Shown here one piece after another: positions 59,944-64,000 of a DNA stretch of 64,000 bases (the stretch's first letter is position 1; each line of letters opens with the position of its first letter). The stretch is from Bacillus cereus (GTDB taxonomy: Bacteria > Bacillota > Bacilli > Bacillales > Bacillaceae_G). A program made the position numbers and the translations under genes. The DNA is taken from assembly GCF_025917685.1 (NCBI RefSeq), contig NZ_CP089518.1, forward strand, positions 869,001 to 933,000. The letters are read 5' to 3'. The notes below the pieces were generated by a model that did no database searches, was not told where the DNA came from, and worked only from the letters and a program-made list of their open reading frames with translations.

Positions 59944-60046
59944 TTTATCCCGCTATTTGCCGGGCTGCCCGTAAAAGCCCGATTGGTGAGGGCTGATAAT
60001 CAGTGGGGGATGAACAAAACCCCCACTGATTAAAGTTTCACTTTAT
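59944..60046 (+). repeat. bcr1 element lacking the left hairpin
   Basis: 103 bp, plus orientation, TTTAT at both ends. TGCCGGGC joins directly to TGCCCGTAAAAGCCCGATTGG, so the left palindrome is deleted, while the right ATCAGTGGGG/CCCCACTGAT hairpin is complete. Confidence 0.85.
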
Positions 60047-60058
60047 ATGATTGATAAG

Positions 60059-60274
60059 TCACGGTTTGGGTTGTTTCTTTTTTGTTTTCACTTGTAATGG
60101 TTCACCTGTGAAAGTATTAAACTTGTAATACTTAACCGTAGTATTACGATCTATATTTTCCGCTTTTTGGATAATAACTCCTTTCTTTTTTTGTAATACA
60201 TAAAAATAGATGTCAAACGGGATATGTTGTATCCAATCTGGACAACTAATATTAGAAATACACTTATTAGACAC
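60059..60274 (-). CDS. Hypothetical short protein, uncertain
   Basis: A 71-codon frame (GTG start) with CISNISCPDWIQHIPFDIYFYV and a basic end KTKKKQPKP. The ribosome site is weak. A second overlapping frame (60151-60360) starts with a better ATG but looks less protein-like. Either this is a small gene or the 3' end of a broken longer one, since the frame continues upstream with one stop. No family is recognised. Confidence 0.35.
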   Translation of the reverse strand: MSNKCISNISCPDWIQHIPFDIYFYVLQKKKGVIIQKAENIDRNTTVKYYKFNTFTGEPLQVKTKKKQPKP

Positions 60275-60362
60275 TCTAAGTAATAAATTTGTTCCACTTT
60301 AAGATGAGGAAGAATTTGGGGCTTGTAAAATAACAATGGAACTACGTGTTTTTTCGTCATAC

Positions 60363-60394
60363 AAAAACCTCTACATATAAGTAGAGGTTTTTAA
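60363..60394. terminator. Bidirectional terminator
   Basis: AAAAACCTCTAC / GTAGAGGTTTTT, 12-bp perfect stem, six-base loop, downstream of the transporter gene on the minus strand. Confidence 0.85.
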
Positions 60395-60472
60395 ATTGTA
60401 TATTAATGAATTATGCTTTTTTAGATAAAGTAAATCGAGTTCAGGTAAACGAAGAACATAGCATACGTAATT

Positions 60473-61795
60473 TTAACTAGATTTATTATTAGCTAGTTTA
60501 TCTCCACCATTAAGCTCCGCCTCAATCTGCGAAGTCTTCGATGACTCATCCATACGCCAATACGTAATAAAGCTTATTGCGATACATCCAGCTACGTAAA
60601 AATAGAATAGTGATTCCATCCCGATACTCTTTAGCCATAATGCGATAAATTCCGCTGTTCCGCCGAATATCGCAACTGTTAGTGCATACGGTAAACCTAC
60701 GCCTAGTGCGCGAATTTCAGTTGGGAAGAGTTCGGCTTTTACAATTGCGTTAATGGAAGTGTAACCAGTAACGATAATGAGGCCGACCATCATGAGTAAG
60801 AATGCTACCATTGGTTCTGTCGTTTTTTCCATAAAGAAGAAGATCGGTGCTGTTAGTAACGTTCCGAGAATACCAAAAGCCATTAATAGTGGGCGGCGTC
60901 CAATTTTATCGGATAGTAGCCCCGCAATCGGCTGAAGTACGACGAAAATAAGAAGTGCGACAAAGTTAATCCAGCTTACAATTTCTTTCGGAAGACCGAC
61001 TGTGTTTACCATGAATTTTTGTAAATATGTTGTGTACGTATAGAATGCAACAGTGCCTCCAAGTGTTAGGCCGACTACAGTTAATACTGCTTTCGGATGC
61101 TTCATAAGAGCGCGAATTGTTCCTGCGTTTTCGCGGTTTTTAGATTCCATTTTTGAGAACTGCTCCGATTCATCCATCGTACGGCGAAGCCATAATACAG
61201 CTACTGCGCCCATTGCTCCAATAATGAATGGAATACGCCATCCCCAAGCTTTCATATCTGGTTCGCTTAGTAATTGCTGAAGAACAATTTGAACGCCTAA
61301 CGCAACCATCTGTCCAGCAACGAGCGTTACATATTGGAAACTTGAATAAAAGCCACGGCGTCCACTACTAGCCATTTCAGATAAATACGTTGCGGAAGTT
61401 CCATACTCTCCGCCGAGTGACAACCCTTGCAGTAAACGGGCAAGAACTAAAATAATTGGCGCCATAATACCGATGCTTTCGTAACTCGGTGTACAGGCAA
61501 TAATTAAAGAACCACCGGCCATAACCGTAATGGAAAGCGTTAATGCTGCCCGGCGTCCATGACGATCCGCATAGCGTCCCATTAGCAAACTTCCGATAGG
61601 ACGCATTAAAAATCCAACTGCGAAAATAGCTGCTGTGTTCAGTAACTGACTCGTTGGATCTCCTTTAGGAAAGAATTCTGCTGAAAAATAAACAGCAAAA
61701 GCAGAGTAAACGTACCAGTCGTACCATTCAATTAAATTGCCGACGGAACCTTTAAAGATATTGCCGGCGACTCGGTTAGATTTTGCTTGAGCCAT
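60473..61795 (-). CDS. MHS-family MFS transporter, 2-oxoglutarate/dicarboxylate type
   Basis: A 440-residue 12-helix proton symporter of the metabolite:H+ symporter family (KgtP/ProP-like). It starts with GNIFKGSVGNLIEWYDWYVY, the MHS signature, then GRYADRHGRRAAL (loop 2-3), LLQGLSLGGEYGTSATYLSE and SDKIGRRPLL in the second half. Closest in feel to 2-oxoglutarate permeases. It diverges from a CitA/DcuS-type sensor kinase and response regulator, which probably controls it. A near-consensus cre site (61835-61848) lies 40 bases upstream of the start, indicating catabolite repression. The ATG follows GAGGAGG. Confidence 0.88.
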   Translation of the reverse strand: MAQAKSNRVAGNIFKGSVGNLIEWYDWYVYSAFAVYFSAEFFPKGDPTSQLLNTAAIFAVGFLMRPIGSLLMGRYADRHGRRAALTLSITVMAGGSLIIACTPSYESIGIMAPIILVLARLLQGLSLGGEYGTSATYLSEMASSGRRGFYSSFQYVTLVAGQMVALGVQIVLQQLLSEPDMKAWGWRIPFIIGAMGAVAVLWLRRTMDESEQFSKMESKNRENAGTIRALMKHPKAVLTVVGLTLGGTVAFYTYTTYLQKFMVNTVGLPKEIVSWINFVALLIFVVLQPIAGLLSDKIGRRPLLMAFGILGTLLTAPIFFFMEKTTEPMVAFLLMMVGLIIVTGYTSINAIVKAELFPTEIRALGVGLPYALTVAIFGGTAEFIALWLKSIGMESLFYFYVAGCIAISFITYWRMDESSKTSQIEAELNGGDKLANNKSS

Positions 61796-61834
61796 AATAA
61801 TTCCTCCTCTTGCTTATAAATAAAATGATAATTA

Positions 61835-61848
61835 TGAAAGCGCGTTCA
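61835..61848 (-). promoter_or_regulatory. CcpA cre site in the transporter/sensor intergenic region
   Basis: TGAAAGCGCGTTCA matches TGNAARCGNWWWCA with one deviation and is itself nearly palindromic. It lies just upstream of the transporter gene and could repress it when preferred sugars are present. Confidence 0.65.
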
Positions 61849-62020
61849 ATATAGTTGAATTGTACTGTTCATGAATTAAAATCTCAATATTATGACAATT
61901 TTATTCTTTTTGTACTTTATGTACATGGAGAGTTTTAATAGTTGCTTCATTATTAGTTTTGTCATAATAATAGAAAAAGGAGATTGATAGTTTAGAATAT
62001 TTTATCAAAGGATATGGAGT

Positions 62021-63610
62021 ATGAAGAAATCACACAAAGTGTCATTACAAACGAAAATAGTAAGCTTAATTATTACGTTAATTTTATTTGTCGTTCTCCT
62101 ATTAGCCGGAATATTTGTTTACATTCAGTCCGTTGATACGAAGCGCCAAGTGGAACAATTAGCTCTGCAAACGGCGAAGTCACTTTCTTTTATGCCAGCT
62201 ATAAAAGATGCTTTTCAATATAACGAGCATAAAAGTACCATTCAATCCATTGCGGAACAAGTTCGCGAGCAAGCTGGTGCAGATTATGTCATTATAGAAG
62301 ATCGTTATGGGGTTATGTATTCACATTCTAATTCGGAGTTGATTGGTACAAAGAGTAACAATCCATATAACTATGAAGCACTCACTTTTGGTGGCTATTA
62401 TACACTCGAAGGAAATGGTGCAAGTGGCCCGGCTTTAATGGCGAAGGCACCCATTATTGTTCATAACGGAGACTACGATCAAGTCGTAGGTGTTGTGACA
62501 GTGGAGTTTTTAATAAAAGGTATTGAATCTAACATATTGAGCAGAACGAAAGAAATTATCCTCTTTTCCTTAGCTGTATTACTAGCCGGAATTGTTGGTG
62601 GCATTCTTTTAGCACGTAGTATCAGGAAAGATACACTCGGTCTAGAGCCGAATGAAATCGCAGCGCTATACCGGGAACGAAGCGCGATACTACTATCTAT
62701 AAAAGAAGGAATTATCGCTATTGATCAAAACGGTTTTATTACGATGATGAACACTTCGGCAGAAGAAATGCTGTATGTAAATGGTGATTATATGCAGCAG
62801 CACATTTCAAAAGTTTTGCCAGAATTTAATATGGAGAGAGTGTTAGAAAACGATCAAGAAATATCGTTTCAAGATAAAGTATTCATTTTAAACATGACAC
62901 CGATACTCGAAAATAATAGTACGGTAGGCGTTGTATGTAGTTTTAGAGATAAAACAGAATTGCAAAACCTTGTGAATACAATATCTGAGGTAAGAAAATA
63001 TTCAGAGGACTTACGCGCTCAAACGCATGAATTTACAAATAAACTTTTCGTTTTATCAGGATTACTTCAGTTAGGACATTACAGAGAAGCAATTGAATTC
63101 ATCCAGCAAGAATCTAATATTCATCAAAGCCAAAACCATATTTTATTCCATCAAATTCACGATGCGAAAGTACAAGCTATTTTATTAGGAAAACTCGGAA
63201 CAGCGTCTGAAAAGAAAATCGATTTTCATATTGAAGGAGATAGTGCGCTTCAACCGTTACCAGACCATATAAAAGTTTCGCACCTTATTACGATCCTTGG
63301 AAACATAATCGACAATGCGTTTGATGCGGTGAGTGAACGAGCGGAAAAGAGTGTTTCCTTCTTTGTTACGGATATTGGACACGATATTGTGTTTGAAGTG
63401 ATAGATAGTGGAGCAGGGATACCGGCAGAAAAAATCACGACCATTTTTCAAAAAGGGTTTTCAACGAAAGGGAATGATCGTGGTTACGGACTAGCAAACG
63501 TGAAAGAAATGGTAGATCTACTACAAGGAACAATTGAAATTCAAAACGAGAAAAATGGGGGAGCTATTTTTACAATTTACCTTCCGAAAACATTGAGAGA
63601 AAGTACATGA
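62021..63610 (+). CDS. CitA/DcuS/DctS-family sensor histidine kinase
   Basis: Membrane sensor kinase of 529 residues for C4-dicarboxylates, citrate or 2-oxoglutarate. TM1 ~12-33, an extracellular PAS-like sensor ~34-175 (GADYVIIEDRYGVMYSHSN), TM2 ~180-200, a cytoplasmic PAS ~215-320, then a SpoOB-type dimer helix with the phospho-acceptor His in RAQTHEFTNKLFVLSGLLQLG, and a HATPase domain (N-box IIDNAFDAVSE, DSGAGIP, DRGYGLANV). The start at 62021 is preceded by AAAGGATATGGAG. The response regulator gene follows after 19 bases. The adjacent divergent MHS transporter is the likely target. Confidence 0.92.
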   Translation: MKKSHKVSLQTKIVSLIITLILFVVLLLAGIFVYIQSVDTKRQVEQLALQTAKSLSFMPAIKDAFQYNEHKSTIQSIAEQVREQAGADYVIIEDRYGVMYSHSNSELIGTKSNNPYNYEALTFGGYYTLEGNGASGPALMAKAPIIVHNGDYDQVVGVVTVEFLIKGIESNILSRTKEIILFSLAVLLAGIVGGILLARSIRKDTLGLEPNEIAALYRERSAILLSIKEGIIAIDQNGFITMMNTSAEEMLYVNGDYMQQHISKVLPEFNMERVLENDQEISFQDKVFILNMTPILENNSTVGVVCSFRDKTELQNLVNTISEVRKYSEDLRAQTHEFTNKLFVLSGLLQLGHYREAIEFIQQESNIHQSQNHILFHQIHDAKVQAILLGKLGTASEKKIDFHIEGDSALQPLPDHIKVSHLITILGNIIDNAFDAVSERAEKSVSFFVTDIGHDIVFEVIDSGAGIPAEKITTIFQKGFSTKGNDRGYGLANVKEMVDLLQGTIEIQNEKNGGAIFTIYLPKTLREST

Positions 63611-63629
63611 CAAACAGGGGGATGGGAAT

Positions 63630-64000
63630 ATGTTGAAGGTTGCAATTGCAGAAGATGATTTCCGCGTGGCGCAAATTCAAGAGGAGTTTTTATCAAAAAT
63701 AAAGGACGTAAAAGTGATCGGAAAAGCATTGAATGCAAAAGAAACGATGGAACTACTACAAAAGGAAGAAATCGATTTACTTCTATTAGATAATTATTTA
63801 CCAGATGGAATTGGTACAGACTTATTGCCGAAAATCCATGCTGACTTTCCAAACGTTGACGTCATTATGGTTACAGCGACGAATGAAAACCATATGCTAG
63901 AAAAAGCAATTCGAAACGGCGTAAGCAACTACCTTATAAAACCGGTCACGTTAGATAAATTTGTTCGAACCATTGAAGACTATAAAAGAAAGAAGCAATT
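63630..64000 (+). CDS. Response regulator of the CitB/DcuR/DctR type (partial)
   Basis: Truncated by the window end; 123 codons are seen. The receiver domain is complete enough to show the acidic pair (AEDD), the phospho-acceptor Asp54 in LLLLDNYLPDGIG, the switch Thr in MVTATNE and the Lys in YLIKPV. A C-terminal HTH should follow beyond the window. GGGGGATGGGA precedes the ATG. It pairs with the upstream sensor kinase. Confidence 0.9.
   Translation, partial: MLKVAIAEDDFRVAQIQEEFLSKIKDVKVIGKALNAKETMELLQKEEIDLLLLDNYLPDGIGTDLLPKIHADFPNVDVIMVTATNENHMLEKAIRNGVSNYLIKPVTLDKFVRTIEDYKRKKQ

Noticed and set aside
60151..60360. 69-codon gene on the minus strand
   Set aside because: It overlaps another weak frame; the translation is a mixture of hydrophobic and basic runs without family features. 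Neither frame is convincing.
1..64000. Prophage, plasmid or genomic island signature
   Set aside because: No integrase, phage structural, replication or conjugation gene and no tRNA-associated repeat was seen; gene content is chromosomal core and accessory for the B. cereus group.

Overview
The window looks like chromosome from a Bacillus cereus group organism (B. cereus, B. thuringiensis or B. anthracis lineage). The evidence is AT-rich DNA with strong GGAGG-type ribosome binding sites, HemZ, CsaA/CsaB, SLH-domain amidases, a class A beta-lactamase resembling B. cereus beta-lactamase III, a Cna-type LPXTG adhesin, and seven copies of a TTTAT-bounded palindromic repeat that I identify as bcr1. 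I see no rRNA, tRNA, CRISPR array, intact insertion sequence or prophage.

Layout. 1-4.2 kb: a lipoprotein/DUF1700 pair on the minus strand, then alsS-alsD (acetoin synthesis) behind a CcpA-type cre site. 4.3-8.4 kb: two family-2 glycosyltransferases, a 3-methyladenine glycosylase and a HAD protein whose nucleophile position reads Asn. 8.4-19 kb: an SLH-anchored amidase, hemZ, an acyl-CoA ligase and a 1,499-residue sortase-anchored adhesin carrying nineteen 46-residue repeats. 19-24 kb: DedA, a GNAT enzyme divergent from a MerR regulator with a 19-bp-spacer promoter, and a SulP transporter. 23.8-32.4 kb is the S-layer/secondary cell wall polysaccharide locus. csaA, csaB, an MBOAT/DHHW O-acetyltransferase pair and a ligase-like membrane protein are intact, but secA2 survives only as 43 codons and the S-layer protein gene only as a frameshifted, internally deleted stub. 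32.4-39.4 kb: enoyl-CoA hydratase, small proteins, an M42 peptidase, a second SLH amidase, a TRM11-like methyltransferase and an HD protein.

40-48 kb encodes what reads as a complete 5-aminovalerate/glutarate route: permease (GabP-like), GabT, GabD, then glutarate 2-hydroxylase GlaH (CsiD) and L-2-hydroxyglutarate oxidase LhgO. A bcr1 element and a 42-residue Cys-rich protein sit in the middle. 48-57 kb holds a proline racemase/hydroxyproline epimerase and an ornithine cyclodeaminase family gene behind a well-formed sigma-54 (-24/-12) promoter, followed by a five-gene oligopeptide ABC transporter. 57-60 kb has a secreted repeat protein with a decayed tandem paralogue, a short membrane protein and the beta-lactamase. 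60-64 kb has an MHS-family dicarboxylate/2-oxoglutarate-type transporter divergent from a CitA/DcuS-type two-component system; the response regulator runs off the window end.

The most notable observations are the paired loss of secA2 and the S-layer gene with the polysaccharide-modifying genes kept, the Gram-positive glutarate module, the sigma-54 promoter, a dispersed GTCGATATATT repeat family in three intergenic regions, and four short genes (42-59 residues) absent from ordinary ORF calling. All functional calls rest on recognition of motifs and synteny by eye; no database search was run.
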